A stretch of 64,000 nucleotides of DNA, from the NCBI RefSeq assembly GCF_900232995.1, contig NZ_OCVX01000003.1, positions 481,286 to 545,285 of the forward strand, read 5' to 3'. The notes under the pieces are model-generated. The model worked only from the letters and a program-made list of their open reading frames with translations, did no database searches and was not told where the DNA came from. This document shows, piece after piece, positions 34,189 to 42,708 of this stretch (its first letter is position 1; every line of letters begins with the position of its first letter). The stretch comes from Mycobacterium simulans. Its GTDB lineage: Bacteria > Actinomycetota > Actinomycetes > Mycobacteriales > Mycobacteriaceae. The position numbers were made by a program, and so were the translations under genes.

Positions 34189-34664
34189 GGCAGTGCTTTG
34201 AGGAAGGCGATGGGAAAGACCGGGCCCAAGGCGGGCAGCGGCTCGGAAAGCCGGGTATAGCCACCCGTCCGGTACAGCTCCTCGGCCTCGGGCTGGCGGT
34301 CACCGGTCATCAGGTAAACCTTCCGGTAGCCGCGGGCCGCGATCTCGGCCTCCAGCTCGGCCAACAGTGCCCTAGCGTAGCCACGACGGCGGTGCTCACG
34401 GTCCGTCCAGATCCTCTTGAGTTCGGCGGTATCGGCGTCATACCGGCAGAACGCGCCCCCGGTGACCGGACGACCGTCCAGCAACCCGATCAACATACCG
34501 CCGCCAGGGGGCGCGAACTCGGAGTCCGAGCTGCTCTTCAACCACGCGAGCACCGTTTCCTGTGTGGGTCCGTATCGCTGCGCATACTCCGCGGCCAGCT
34601 CGGTCAGCAGCGGCTGCGCCAGTGGGTCGGCGAGGGAGGCCGGGACAAAGCGGAGGGGTATCAC
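34185..34664 (-). CDS. GNAT family acetyltransferase
   Basis: The 159-residue protein has the GNAT fold. The acetyl-CoA pyrophosphate-binding motif is in ELKRIWTDREHRRRGYARAL (R-R-R-G-Y-A), preceded by the strand GGMLIGLLDGRPVTGGAFCR and followed by KVYLMTGDRQPEAEELYRTG. It is probably cytosolic. The gene starts at ATG 34664 (MIPLRFVPASLADPLAQPL) and overlaps the next monooxygenase gene as ATGA. In flavin-monooxygenase operons such enzymes may acetylate the substrate or product, but nothing in the sequence fixes this. Confidence 0.82.
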   Translation of the reverse strand: MIPLRFVPASLADPLAQPLLTELAAEYAQRYGPTQETVLAWLKSSSDSEFAPPGGGMLIGLLDGRPVTGGAFCRYDADTAELKRIWTDREHRRRGYARALLAELEAEIAARGYRKVYLMTGDRQPEAEELYRTGGYTRLSEPLPALGPVFPIAFLKALP

Positions 34665-34672
34665 CTACATGT

Positions 34673-35053
34673 CTAACGTCTGCGCCTCGGGTGCATTCCA
34701 GCCCCAGCCAAGCCGACGGCGGCTCGCCAACCGAGCAGCAGCACCGCGGTAACCGACGCCGCAACCAGGATGAAACTCGCGGCCACGCCCGCCGAAGTCG
34801 CTTTGCGCAGCAGCATGCCAACCGCCACGGTGCACACCCAGACAACCAGCCCGGTGGGGACCACGGCCGTGGATCGCTGCCAGGCGCGCGAAGCCAGCCA
34901 CCCGACGAGGGTCCCGCTGAGAAACGGCCATGCCGTGGTCGCGACGCCGGTGATGGTGATTCCTTCGTCGTGGCTGCGGCGTCCCAAAGCGCAGAACAGC
35001 AGCACCGCGACGACGTCTAAGGCCAGCCAGGCCGGTCCGCGCCGCGGTTGCAT
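34673..35053 (-). CDS. DUF3054-like membrane protein
   Basis: The 126-residue protein is hydrophobic, with four probable transmembrane helices at about residues 9-23, 38-56, 66-84 and 92-114. The order of conserved pieces (LDVVAVLLFCALGRRSHDEG, ITGVATTAWPFLSGTLVGWL, VVPTGLVVWVCTVAVGMLLR) fits DUF3054, a small actinobacterial family without known function. It ends 8 bp before the GNAT gene start and so may lead the operon. It diverges from fadE7 (35089) over 35 bp, so promoters for both must sit there. Confidence 0.75.
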   Translation of the reverse strand: MQPRRGPAWLALDVVAVLLFCALGRRSHDEGITITGVATTAWPFLSGTLVGWLASRAWQRSTAVVPTGLVVWVCTVAVGMLLRKATSAGVAASFILVAASVTAVLLLGWRAAVGLAGAGMHPRRRR

Positions 35054-35088
35054 GCAGCGAGATTACCGGGCCCAGGCAGGATTGGGGC

Positions 35089-36285
35089 ATGAGCACCGAT
35101 ACACACCCCGCCTTCGACCCATACGACCCGCTTGGGCTCGACGCGTCGCTATCCGACGACGAGCTCGCGGTTCGCGACACCGTCAGAAGATTCTGCGCCG
35201 AACACATCACCCCACACGTCTCCGGTTGGTTCGAGGACGGTGACCTGCCCGTCGCACGCGAACTGGCCAAACAGTTCGGGGAACTCGGCTTGCTGGGCAT
35301 GCATTTGCACGGCTACGGATGTGGTGGCGCGTCGGCGGTCCACTACGGTCTGGCCTGTCTGGAACTCGAAGCCGCCGACTCCGGCATCCGTTCACTGGTC
35401 TCCGTACAGGGCTCGCTGGCGATGTTCGCGATCTGGAATAACGGCTCCGAAGAGCAGAAGCAGCAATGGCTGCCCGGCATGGCCGCCGGTGAGCTGGTCG
35501 GCTGCTTTGGGTTGACCGAACCCGACGTCGGCTCCGACCCGGCCGCGATGAAAACCCGTGCGCGACGGGATGGTTCCGATTGGGTGCTCAACGGCCGCAA
35601 GATGTGGATCACCAACGGCTCGGTCGCCGACGTCGCGATCGTTTGGGCCGCCACCGACGAAGGTAGCGGGGTCATTCGGGGGTTTATCGTCCCGACGGAG
35701 ACTCCAGGCTTTTCCGCCAACACCATCCACCACAAGCTATCCCTGCGAGCGTCGATCACCAGCGAGCTGGTCCTCGACGATGTACGACTGCCCGCCGACG
35801 CGATGCTGCCCCGCGCCGTCGGTCTCAAGGGGCCGCTGGCGTGTCTGTCGGAGGCACGGTACGGAATCGTGTGGGGAGCCATGGGTGCCGCGCGGTCCGC
35901 CTGGCAGTCCGCGCTCGACTACGCGACACAACGCACCCAATTCGGCCGTCCGATAGCCGGCTTTCAACTGACGCAAGCCAAACTCGTCGACATGGCGGTC
36001 GAACTACACAAGGGTCAGCTGCTTTCGCTGCACCTGGGCCGTCTCAAAGACAGCGTGGGCCTGCGTCCCGAACAGGTCAGCTTTGGCAAGCTCAATAACA
36101 CCCGCGAGGCGATCAAGATCTGCCGCGCCGCGCGAACCATATTGGGCGGCAACGGAATATCGCTCGAGTATCCGGTGATCCGGCATATGGTCAACCTCGA
36201 GTCGGTGCTGACCTATGAGGGCACTCCCGAGATGCATCAGCTGGTTCTGGGCCAGGCCTTCACGGGCTTGGCCGCTTTCCGGTAG
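35089..36285 (+). CDS. fadE7: Acyl-CoA dehydrogenase FadE7 (glutaryl-CoA dehydrogenase-like)
   Basis: The 398-residue flavoprotein belongs to the acyl-CoA dehydrogenases and most resembles glutaryl-CoA dehydrogenases. It has GIRSLVSVQGSLAMFAIWN, the FAD/substrate motif CFGLTEPDVGSDPAAMKTR, WVLNGRKMWITNGSVADVAI, and the catalytic Glu region VLTYEGTPEMHQLVLGQAF near the C terminus. Glutaryl-CoA dehydrogenases catalyse both dehydrogenation and decarboxylation in lysine breakdown; whether this enzyme decarboxylates is not proven by sequence. It starts at ATG 35089 and is followed nine bases after its stop by lpqK. The H37Rv counterpart is Rv0400c. Confidence 0.92.
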   Translation: MSTDTHPAFDPYDPLGLDASLSDDELAVRDTVRRFCAEHITPHVSGWFEDGDLPVARELAKQFGELGLLGMHLHGYGCGGASAVHYGLACLELEAADSGIRSLVSVQGSLAMFAIWNNGSEEQKQQWLPGMAAGELVGCFGLTEPDVGSDPAAMKTRARRDGSDWVLNGRKMWITNGSVADVAIVWAATDEGSGVIRGFIVPTETPGFSANTIHHKLSLRASITSELVLDDVRLPADAMLPRAVGLKGPLACLSEARYGIVWGAMGAARSAWQSALDYATQRTQFGRPIAGFQLTQAKLVDMAVELHKGQLLSLHLGRLKDSVGLRPEQVSFGKLNNTREAIKICRAARTILGGNGISLEYPVIRHMVNLESVLTYEGTPEMHQLVLGQAFTGLAAFR

Positions 36286-36294
36286 AACGCACGC

Positions 36295-37017
36295 ATGCAA
36301 ATCTTGCGACGTGTTGGTTGTGTGCTGGTCGCTGTCACGATGGTGTCCGGCTGCAGCTCGCCGCCCACTACACCGCCGATCTCATCGCCGAATGGCTCCG
36401 ACGCCAAGGCCGATGCGGTGATGCGGGTCGTCCGTGACTTCATGGCGCAGGCGCATCTGAAGGCGGTGATCGTCCGGGTTACCGCGGCCGGCAAAGGGAT
36501 CGTCACGCAGGCCGTCGGCGACTCCATGACCGGCGTGCCCGCCACCACCGACATGCACTTTCGCAATGGCGCGGTCGCGATCTCCTACGTGTCGACCTTG
36601 TTGCTCAAGCTGGTCGACGAGAAGAAGGTGAGCCTCGACGACAAGTTGTCCAAGTGGTTGCCCGATTTTCCGCACGCCGATCGCGTCACGCTGGGTCAGC
36701 TGGCTCAGATGACATCGGGCTATCCCGATTACGTCCTGGGCAATGATGCATTCGATAACTTGTTTTATGCCAACCCGTTCCGGCAGTGGACAACTCAGGA
36801 CATACTTGACCACATCGCGTCGCGGCCACTGCTGTATGAGCCAGGGACAAACTGGAACTACGCGCACACCAATTACATCCTGCTTGGCCTGGCGCTGGAG
36901 AAGGCCACCGGCCAGGACATGGCCGCGCTGCTGCAGAAGAAGGTCCTTGCGCCGCTGGGCTTGACGGCAACCGCCAACTCGGATACGCCCGCCATTCCCC
37001 CACCCGCCCTGCACACC
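36295..37017 (+). pseudogene. lpqK: LpqK lipoprotein, truncated at a deletion junction
   Basis: ATG 36295 opens a lipoprotein (MQILRRVGCVLVAVTM, lipobox VSGC) of the beta-lactamase/esterase (class C PBP-like) family, with VTLGQLAQMTSGYPDYV and NWNYAHTNYILLGLALEKAT (YxN). The usual SxxK is replaced by NGAVAIS, as I recall for LpqK itself. LpqK of H37Rv has about 409 residues. Here homology stops near TPAIPPPALHT at about residue 240. The frame runs on for only a dozen residues, antisense to a 13E12 gene fragment, and ends at 37053. The C-terminal 40 percent is lost, so a stable product is doubtful. Confidence 0.85.
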
Positions 37018-37441
37018 GGGCATCCACACCGGCCAGCACATCGGGGTCAATAATCAGATCCGTGCGATACACGATCGTGCGAAACATCCGATAGTCGATA
37101 TCCCCGGCCTTGAACACCTCACCGGTCTGCGGCAGCCGCTCGCGCATCGCCCGCGCGTAGCGCAACTGGCTGCCAGCAAGGCCCTGACCGATCCGCAACG
37201 CCGCACCCACCTCAGCGCTGACTGCCGCCTCGGTGTCCACCGCCCACGCTTCGGTGTCCGAACACCGCGACAACCGGTAGGCGAACAACTCCCCGATCGC
37301 CACCAACTGCGCGGCCGCCGCCCGGTTCTCCGCCCGCGCCGACGCACAGATCCGATCCACCATCGCCGCCGACTCCGCCGTCGTCGAAGGATGATGGCGC
37401 TCGAAGTACTCATCGAACCGAGCGCGGATCTCTTCGAACAT
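37018..37441 (-). pseudogene. 13E12 repeat family gene, N-terminal fragment
   Basis: ATG 37441 opens MFEEIRARFDEYFERHHPST and continues with MVDRICASARAENRAAAAQL, LVAIGELFAYRLSRCSDTEA and YRMFRTIVYRTDLIIDPDVL, the N-terminal DUF222 part of the mycobacterial 13E12 (REP13E12) repeat proteins. After about 140 residues homology ends at a junction with the truncated lpqK near 37017, so the C-terminal HNH-nuclease part is gone. The position next to ndhA matches Rv0393 in H37Rv. The function of 13E12 proteins is unknown; the family is a known hot spot for rearrangement and an integration target of phage phiRv1. Confidence 0.85.
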
Positions 37442-37487
37442 AGGTTCGATTATGCCGCACTCCACCGACGCGTTGACTGTCATCTCT

Positions 37488-37532
37488 CAGGACATCGGTG
37501 ACAGTTCTGCATCAGGACATCGGTGACAGTTC
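37488..37532. repeat. Two exact 20-bp direct repeats in tandem
   Basis: CAGGACATCGGTGACAGTTC occurs at 37488-37507 and again at 37513-37532, a 25-bp period. It lies just upstream of the 13E12 fragment, between two broken genes. It could be a footprint of a lost insertion sequence end, or simple slippage. No transposase frame is present. Confidence 0.6.
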
Positions 37533-37599
37533 CGGTGGTTTTGGTGGTGACACTTGCGCCCCGAAGCTCGGGCGGTGGCTGTCAATGAACCGATCGATC

Positions 37600-38111
37600 C
37601 TCGTGTCCGTCTTGCGATCGCGCAGTGGCCCGATGACGCGCCCGCGGTACGCCCGCCCGCGTCGGGGCGGTGCTCAGACCGCCCCCCGCCGCGCGGCGCC
37701 ATTCCGGCGATCGGTAGGCGGCCCAACATGTTTCCGGCGCCACTTGGGAGCGCCGTCCCGGTTGCAAGGCGGCCACTACTCGCTAACGGGACGGCAACCG
37801 ACCTGGCTGCCGACGCGGTCGAGGCCAGGCTCTGCGGCACCGACAACGGCCCCAGCGACGCCGCCTTGCCCACGTCAACCGATACCACGGATATCGATCC
37901 GCCCAGCACCAAGTCAAGTGTCTTCACTTCGCTGATAATGTGCGCGGCTAAGGTGGCCAGTGAGCTGGCCGGCGACCGGCGGAGGCACCGTCGCCGCGAA
38001 CGCGATTTCGAATGCCCCAGCAGCCGAGCGTATTTGGGCCGCCGTGTGTTGAGCTCGTGTCGCAGTGGCATTCATCCACGCCAGGTGGGCCTCACACAGC
38101 CTCGCTAGCAC
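37600..38111 (-). pseudogene. PPE-SVP gene remnant
   Basis: On the minus strand a stretch from 38111 encodes [38 protein letters not shown], the later part of a PPE domain. It runs out of frame near 37960. In a second frame, LGGSISVVSVDVGKAASLGP, LSVPQSLASTASAARSVAVP and GAGNMLGRLPIAGMAPRG are typical of the C-terminal GxxSVPxxW region of PPE-SVP proteins, with the Trp replaced by Leu. The start, most of the middle and the true end are missing, leaving a frameshifted remnant. Boundaries are approximate. Confidence 0.7.
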
Positions 38112-38223
38112 CAGACCAGCGGATACCCCCTACCTGTATGCCGTAAATGAGACGCTTGTGGTGTCGGAGCTGGTGGAGTCGTACGGTGTACATGCGCTGC
38201 ATTGACCAGACTGAAGGAGGACC

Positions 38224-39627
38224 ATGACGCCCCCATCCGGCGAAGGCAGACGCCACCAAGTCGTCATCATCGGAAGTGGATTCGGTGGCCTGAATGCAGC
38301 CAGGGCGCTCAAGCGAGCCGACGTCGATATCACCCTGATCTCGAAGACAACCAGCCACCTGTTCCAGCCGCTGCTGTATCAAGTGGCAACCGGAATCTTG
38401 TCCGAAGGCGACATCGCCCCGACCACCAGGCTGATTCTGCGTAAGCAAAAAAACGTGAGGGTGTTACTGGGTGAAGTGAACGCGATAGACCTGCAGACGA
38501 AGACGGTCACTTCGAAATTGATGGACATGGAGACTGTGACTCGGTACGACAGTCTCATCGTGGCCGCCGGTGCGCAGCAGTCATACTTCGGCAACGACGA
38601 GTTCGCCATTTTCGCCCCGGGCATGAAGACCATCGACGACGCACTGGAACTGCGCGGCCGCATCCTGGGCGCATTCGAAGCCGCCGAAGTCGCCACTGAC
38701 CACGCCGAACGGGAACGCCGGCTTACCTTCGTCGTGGTCGGGGCCGGGCCGACCGGCGTCGAAGTGGCCGGCGAGATCGTGCAACTCGCCGAGCGCACGC
38801 TGGCCGGCGCATTTCGGACCATCACACCGAGTGAGTGCCGGGTGATCCTGCTCGACGCGGCACCCCAGGTCTTGCCGCCGATGGGCCCGAAATTGGGTCT
38901 CAAGGCGCAAAAGCGACTGGAAAAGATGGACGTCGAGGTCCAGCTCAACGCGATGGTGACGGCCGTCGACTACAAGGGCATCACAATCAAGGAGAAGGAC
39001 GGCGGTGAACGCCGGATCGACTGCGCATGCAAGGTATGGGCGGCCGGCGTTGCGGCCAGCCCGCTGGGCAAGATGATCGCAGAACAATCCGACGGCACCG
39101 AAACCGACCGTGCCGGAAGGGTAATCGTAGAACCCGACCTCACCGTCAAGGGTCACCCGGACGTCTTTGTCGTTGGCGATCTGATGTCTGTGCCCGGCGT
39201 GCCAGGGATGGCGCAAGGCGCGATCCAGGGGGCGCACTACGCCACCACAGTGATCAAACATGCCGTGAAGGGACACGACGACCCGGCCAATCGCAAGCCG
39301 TTCAAGTACTTCAACAAGGGCAGCATGGCCCTCATCTCCCGGTACAGCGCCGTCGCGCAGGTCGGCAAGCTCGAGTTCGGGGGTTTCATTGCGTGGTTGG
39401 CATGGTTGGTACTGCATCTCTATTACCTGGTCGGCCACCGGAACCGCATCGCCGCCATGTTCTCCTGGGGGATCTCCTTCCTGGGCCGCACTCGCGGCCA
39501 GATGGCCATCACCAGCCAGATGGTCTATGCCAGATTGGCGATGCGCTTTGTGCAGGCGCGGGCGGAAGAGGGGGCGTTGGCCGCTGCCGAACGCGCCGAA
39601 GCGGCCGAACGGAAGGCCGCCGGCTAG
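38224..39627 (+). CDS. ndhA: Type II NADH dehydrogenase NdhA
   Basis: NdhA is a single-subunit, non-proton-pumping NADH:menaquinone oxidoreductase on the inner face of the membrane. The 467-residue protein starts at ATG 38224 behind AAGGAGG. It has an N-terminal FAD-binding motif (VVIIGSGFGGLNAARALKRA), the quinone-side motif HLFQPLLYQVATG, an NADH-binding motif (FVVVGAGPTGVEVAGEI), VFVVGDLMSVPGVPGMAQGA, and a C-terminal amphipathic/hydrophobic segment, GFIAWLAWLVLHLYYLVGHR, for membrane association. It is named ndhA rather than ndh by position next to the 13E12 and metZ homologues (Rv0392c). Its stop overlaps the convergent metZ by 4 bp. Confidence 0.93.
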   Translation: MTPPSGEGRRHQVVIIGSGFGGLNAARALKRADVDITLISKTTSHLFQPLLYQVATGILSEGDIAPTTRLILRKQKNVRVLLGEVNAIDLQTKTVTSKLMDMETVTRYDSLIVAAGAQQSYFGNDEFAIFAPGMKTIDDALELRGRILGAFEAAEVATDHAERERRLTFVVVGAGPTGVEVAGEIVQLAERTLAGAFRTITPSECRVILLDAAPQVLPPMGPKLGLKAQKRLEKMDVEVQLNAMVTAVDYKGITIKEKDGGERRIDCACKVWAAGVAASPLGKMIAEQSDGTETDRAGRVIVEPDLTVKGHPDVFVVGDLMSVPGVPGMAQGAIQGAHYATTVIKHAVKGHDDPANRKPFKYFNKGSMALISRYSAVAQVGKLEFGGFIAWLAWLVLHLYYLVGHRNRIAAMFSWGISFLGRTRGQMAITSQMVYARLAMRFVQARAEEGALAAAERAEAAERKAAG

Positions 39628-40853
39628 CGGAGAGCTTGGTCGATATCCGCGATCAGGTCGTCGGTACCTTCGAGCCCGACGGAAATGCGGACCACACCGT
39701 CGCCGAGCCCGATCGCGGCGCGACCCTCGGGGCCCATCGCCCGGTGAGTCGTCGTCGCCGGATGCGTGACAAGCGATTTGGCGTCGCCGAGGTTGTTGGA
39801 AATGTCGATCAGCCGCAACTTGCCGAGAACCTCGAAGGCCCGTTGCTTGGCGGTGCTGTTGGAGCCGGCGGGAGCGTCGAGCTCAAAGGTGACAACGGTT
39901 CCGCCGCCGGTCATCTGACGCTTGGCCAGGTCGTACTGCGGGTGTGACGGCAGAAACGGGTAGCGCACCCACCGAACCGCGGGATGTCCCTCGAGAAACT
40001 CCGCGATCCGATGCGCGGAGGAATTGCTGTGCTCGACCCGAACCGCAAGCGTCTCAAGGCCTTTCAACAGCACCCAGGCATTGAAAGCGCTCATCGCCGG
40101 GCCGGTGTGACGCATCAACTTCTGCACCGGACCGTCGATGTACTCCTTATCCCCGAGGATGGCGCCGCCGAGCACGCGGCCCTGACCGTCGATGTGCTTG
40201 GTACCCGAATACACCACCACGTCCACCCCGAGCGGAAAGCCCTGCTGCAACAAAGGTGTCGCAAAAACGTTGTCCAGCACCACCTTTGCGCCCGCCGCAT
40301 GAGCCAATTCGGTCACCGCGGCGATGTCCACCAGCGATTGCATCGGATTCGATGGTGTCTCGAAGAACACCGCCTGGGTGGGTACCGATAGCGCCCGTTC
40401 CCATTGCGAAAGGTCATCGCCGTCGACGAAGACGGTTTCTACCCCCCAGCGCGGCAGGATCTCGTTACACACCACGAAGCACGACCCGAACAGGCTGCGC
40501 GCCGCGACCAACCGGTCACCGGCGGCCAGCAAAGCACCCAGTGAAGTGAACACCGCGGCCATGCCGCTGGCAGTGGCGAACGCCGCCGGGGCGCCTTCGA
40601 TCAGACGCAGTCTCTCCTCGAACATGGTGATCGTCGGGTTGCCGTAGCGTGAGTACACAAAGTGGTCCAGCTCGCCGCTGAACGACTGCTCGGCAACCTC
40701 GGCCGTGGGGTAGACATAGCCAGACGTCAAATACATCGCCTCGGCGGTCTCTTCGAACCCGGACCGCAACAGCCCGCCGCGCACGCCGATCGTGGCCTGG
40801 CCGACGCCTTCGGGTAGTTCCTTGGGCGTGCGAACCGAGGGCTGGTCGGTCAT
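39624..40853 (-). CDS. metZ: O-succinylhomoserine sulfhydrylase MetZ
   Basis: MetZ is a PLP enzyme that makes homocysteine directly from O-succinyl (or O-acetyl) homoserine and sulfide for methionine synthesis. The 409-residue protein starts at ATG 40853 (MTDQPSVRTPKELPEG). It shows TSGYVYPTAEVAEQSF, FVYSRYGNPTITMFEERL, GMAAVFTSLGALLAAGDRLV, FFETPSNPMQ, the PLP lysine in VYSGTKHIDGQGRVLGG, and SLVTHPATTTHRAMG. It lies 7 bp downstream of the rhodanese gene, so purT, the rhodanese and metZ form one unit. The rhodanese neighbour fits with sulfur handling. Confidence 0.95.
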   Translation of the reverse strand: MTDQPSVRTPKELPEGVGQATIGVRGGLLRSGFEETAEAMYLTSGYVYPTAEVAEQSFSGELDHFVYSRYGNPTITMFEERLRLIEGAPAAFATASGMAAVFTSLGALLAAGDRLVAARSLFGSCFVVCNEILPRWGVETVFVDGDDLSQWERALSVPTQAVFFETPSNPMQSLVDIAAVTELAHAAGAKVVLDNVFATPLLQQGFPLGVDVVVYSGTKHIDGQGRVLGGAILGDKEYIDGPVQKLMRHTGPAMSAFNAWVLLKGLETLAVRVEHSNSSAHRIAEFLEGHPAVRWVRYPFLPSHPQYDLAKRQMTGGGTVVTFELDAPAGSNSTAKQRAFEVLGKLRLIDISNNLGDAKSLVTHPATTTHRAMGPEGRAAIGLGDGVVRISVGLEGTDDLIADIDQALR

Positions 40854-40860
40854 CCTTGCT

Positions 40861-41277
40861 TCATCCCTGTTTCCAAGGCAAGCCGACCGCGCGCCAGCCC
40901 GTCTCACCGCGGTGGCCATGGGCATCGAGCTGTCCTTCGAACCCGTCCAGCACGTTGTAGGACGGCGCAATGCCGCCCGCCGTCGCGACTTCCGCGGCGC
41001 CGATCGAGCGGTTACCGGAGCGACACAGGAAGATCACCGGTCGCTCCTCTGCACCCGCGGAAATCCGGCCCCGCAAGTCGGCGAGGAAATTGTCGTTGTG
41101 CTTCCCGTCGAACGTGTTCCATTCGATGAAGACCACCTGACGGCCAAGGCTCGACAAGTCGGGCGCACCGACAAAGCGCCATTCGGCGTCGGTGCGCACA
41201 TCGACTAACACTGCCTCGGGGTTGTCGCTGAGCATCTTCCATGCCTCAAGCGGCGTTATATCTCCTGCATAGCTCAC
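40861..41277 (-). CDS. Single-domain rhodanese-like sulfurtransferase
   Basis: The 138-residue protein is one rhodanese domain: VLVDVRTDAEWRFVGAPDLS near residues 24-43, then the catalytic loop FLCRSGNRSIGAAEVA with Cys at about residue 85, and NVLDGFEGQLDAHGHRGETG. Rhodaneses carry persulfide sulfur on this Cys. Its place between purT and metZ suggests a supply of sulfur to homocysteine synthesis, but this is inference. The start ATG 41277 overlaps the purT stop as ATGA. The homologue is Rv0390. Confidence 0.9.
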   Translation of the reverse strand: MSYAGDITPLEAWKMLSDNPEAVLVDVRTDAEWRFVGAPDLSSLGRQVVFIEWNTFDGKHNDNFLADLRGRISAGAEERPVIFLCRSGNRSIGAAEVATAGGIAPSYNVLDGFEGQLDAHGHRGETGWRAVGLPWKQG

Positions 41278-42488
41278 CCGCGTGAGTCTCGCATATTCAG
41301 CCGAGTCGCGACGTCGCGGGCGCGGTCACGGGCGGTCGCCACGTCAGGTGCGGTGGCCAGCGCCACCCCAAGGGTGTGGTCCACCCTGACATCGCTTTCC
41401 GGCACAGCAAGGGCGGCGGTCAGCGCGTCGGCGCTCGGCGTTGCACCCCCGGCTGCGCGGGCGGCACCTGGCGACACCATCATGGTGTCCACCGCCAGTC
41501 CCAGGATCGCCCGGGCCTGCAGGTCGAACACCGAAAGCCGCTGGCTGCGCATGGTGACCCAGGTGCTCTCGGTCGGATGCGCGGCGACATCGGCGAAGTA
41601 CACCTCGTCGCCGTCGATCATCAATTCGACGCTGAAAACGCCACGCCCGCCGAGTGCCTTGACGATGCGTGCGGCGATTGACTTGGCCGCATCCATCGCG
41701 GCCGTGCTCATAGTCTGCGGTTGCCAGGATTCCAGCTCACGGGCGTCTGCTCCGGTATGACCGATGGGTGCGCAAAACTCGATTACTGGACCCGCTGGGC
41801 CCTCGCTGCGCACAACAATCATGGTGACTAAAAACTCGACCTCGACCGTCGTCTCGGCCCATACCCGGTTGTCCGCGCCACCACCCGCTTGCTGCCAGGC
41901 ACGCTCGATCTCGTCGGGCCTGGCGACCACCGACCGCCCCTGACCCGCCACTCCTGACACCGGTTTGACCAGCAACGGAAACCCTGCATGGACGGCCACT
42001 GCCTCGAGTTCAGCCAGTGATCCGACGAACCAGAACGGCGCGGTGGGCAGCCCGAGCTGGTCGGCGGCCAACTTGCGCAGACCCTCCCGATCGGCCGTCA
42101 GCCGGACACTGCGGGCACTGGGCACCAGTTCGGTGAAGCCGCCTTCAGAACCGGCCTGTTCGGCTTCACTGGCGCTGAGTGCTTCGAGGGCGTCCACCGA
42201 AACCGCATCGGTGAGCGTAACCACGAAATCCGGCTGCAGCCGTCCGAAAAGTGCCGCCAGCTCGTCGGCGTCGGTCATCGTAACCACCAGCGACTGGTCT
42301 GCCACTCGATGCGCAGGCGCACCGGAGTACCCGTCGACGGCAATCACTTCCGCTCCGAGACGCTGCAGCGCGATCGTCAGCTCGCGACTGAGCTCACCGG
42401 AACCAAGCAGCAGCACCCGCGGCCCATGAAGGCCCGTCTTGTCCGGGGGGGTCGGCTCGTCCTGTCCTGCGGTCAGGCCGTCAGTCAC
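41274..42488 (-). CDS. purT: Formate-dependent GAR transformylase PurT
   Basis: PurT uses formate and ATP to formylate glycinamide ribonucleotide in purine synthesis, an alternative to the folate-dependent PurN. The 404-residue ATP-grasp protein begins MTDGLTAGQDEPTPPDKTG, then RVLLLGSGELSRELTIALQR, VVTLTDAVSVDALEAL, LGLPTAPFWFVGSLAELEA, VKPVSGVAGQGRSVV, RGVFSVELMIDGDEVYFADV and HPTESTWVTMRSQRLSVFDL. It is the first gene of the minus-strand purT-rhodanese-metZ operon. It diverges from the PPE gene over a 220-bp gap that is AT-rich around 42605-42665 and must hold both promoters. Confidence 0.94.
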   Translation of the reverse strand: MTDGLTAGQDEPTPPDKTGLHGPRVLLLGSGELSRELTIALQRLGAEVIAVDGYSGAPAHRVADQSLVVTMTDADELAALFGRLQPDFVVTLTDAVSVDALEALSASEAEQAGSEGGFTELVPSARSVRLTADREGLRKLAADQLGLPTAPFWFVGSLAELEAVAVHAGFPLLVKPVSGVAGQGRSVVARPDEIERAWQQAGGGADNRVWAETTVEVEFLVTMIVVRSEGPAGPVIEFCAPIGHTGADARELESWQPQTMSTAAMDAAKSIAARIVKALGGRGVFSVELMIDGDEVYFADVAAHPTESTWVTMRSQRLSVFDLQARAILGLAVDTMMVSPGAARAAGGATPSADALTAALAVPESDVRVDHTLGVALATAPDVATARDRARDVATRLNMRDSRG

Positions 42489-42708
42489 CAGCTCACCCTC
42501 TCGCTGAAATAGTTGTCCCGCCGCTCAAGGATAGGGGCGCATGGTGAGGCAGCGTGCAGTCCTGCGCCGGCACTTTCGCCGAGGCGTCATAAGAGAACTA
42601 CGCGTCTGGGCTAATTTTCTTGATTTTTGTGTAACTCTGCTAATCGGTGCCTGTGTAATTTGCCCATGAGGAGGTGGGGGCGAGTGAGTGGCGCGTCCAG
42701 GGGTAGCT

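Noticed and set aside
37554..38108. 184-codon plus-strand gene before ndhA
   Set aside because: It is antisense to the PPE remnant, whose PPE and SVP motifs are clear on the other strand. There is no ribosome binding site or domain.
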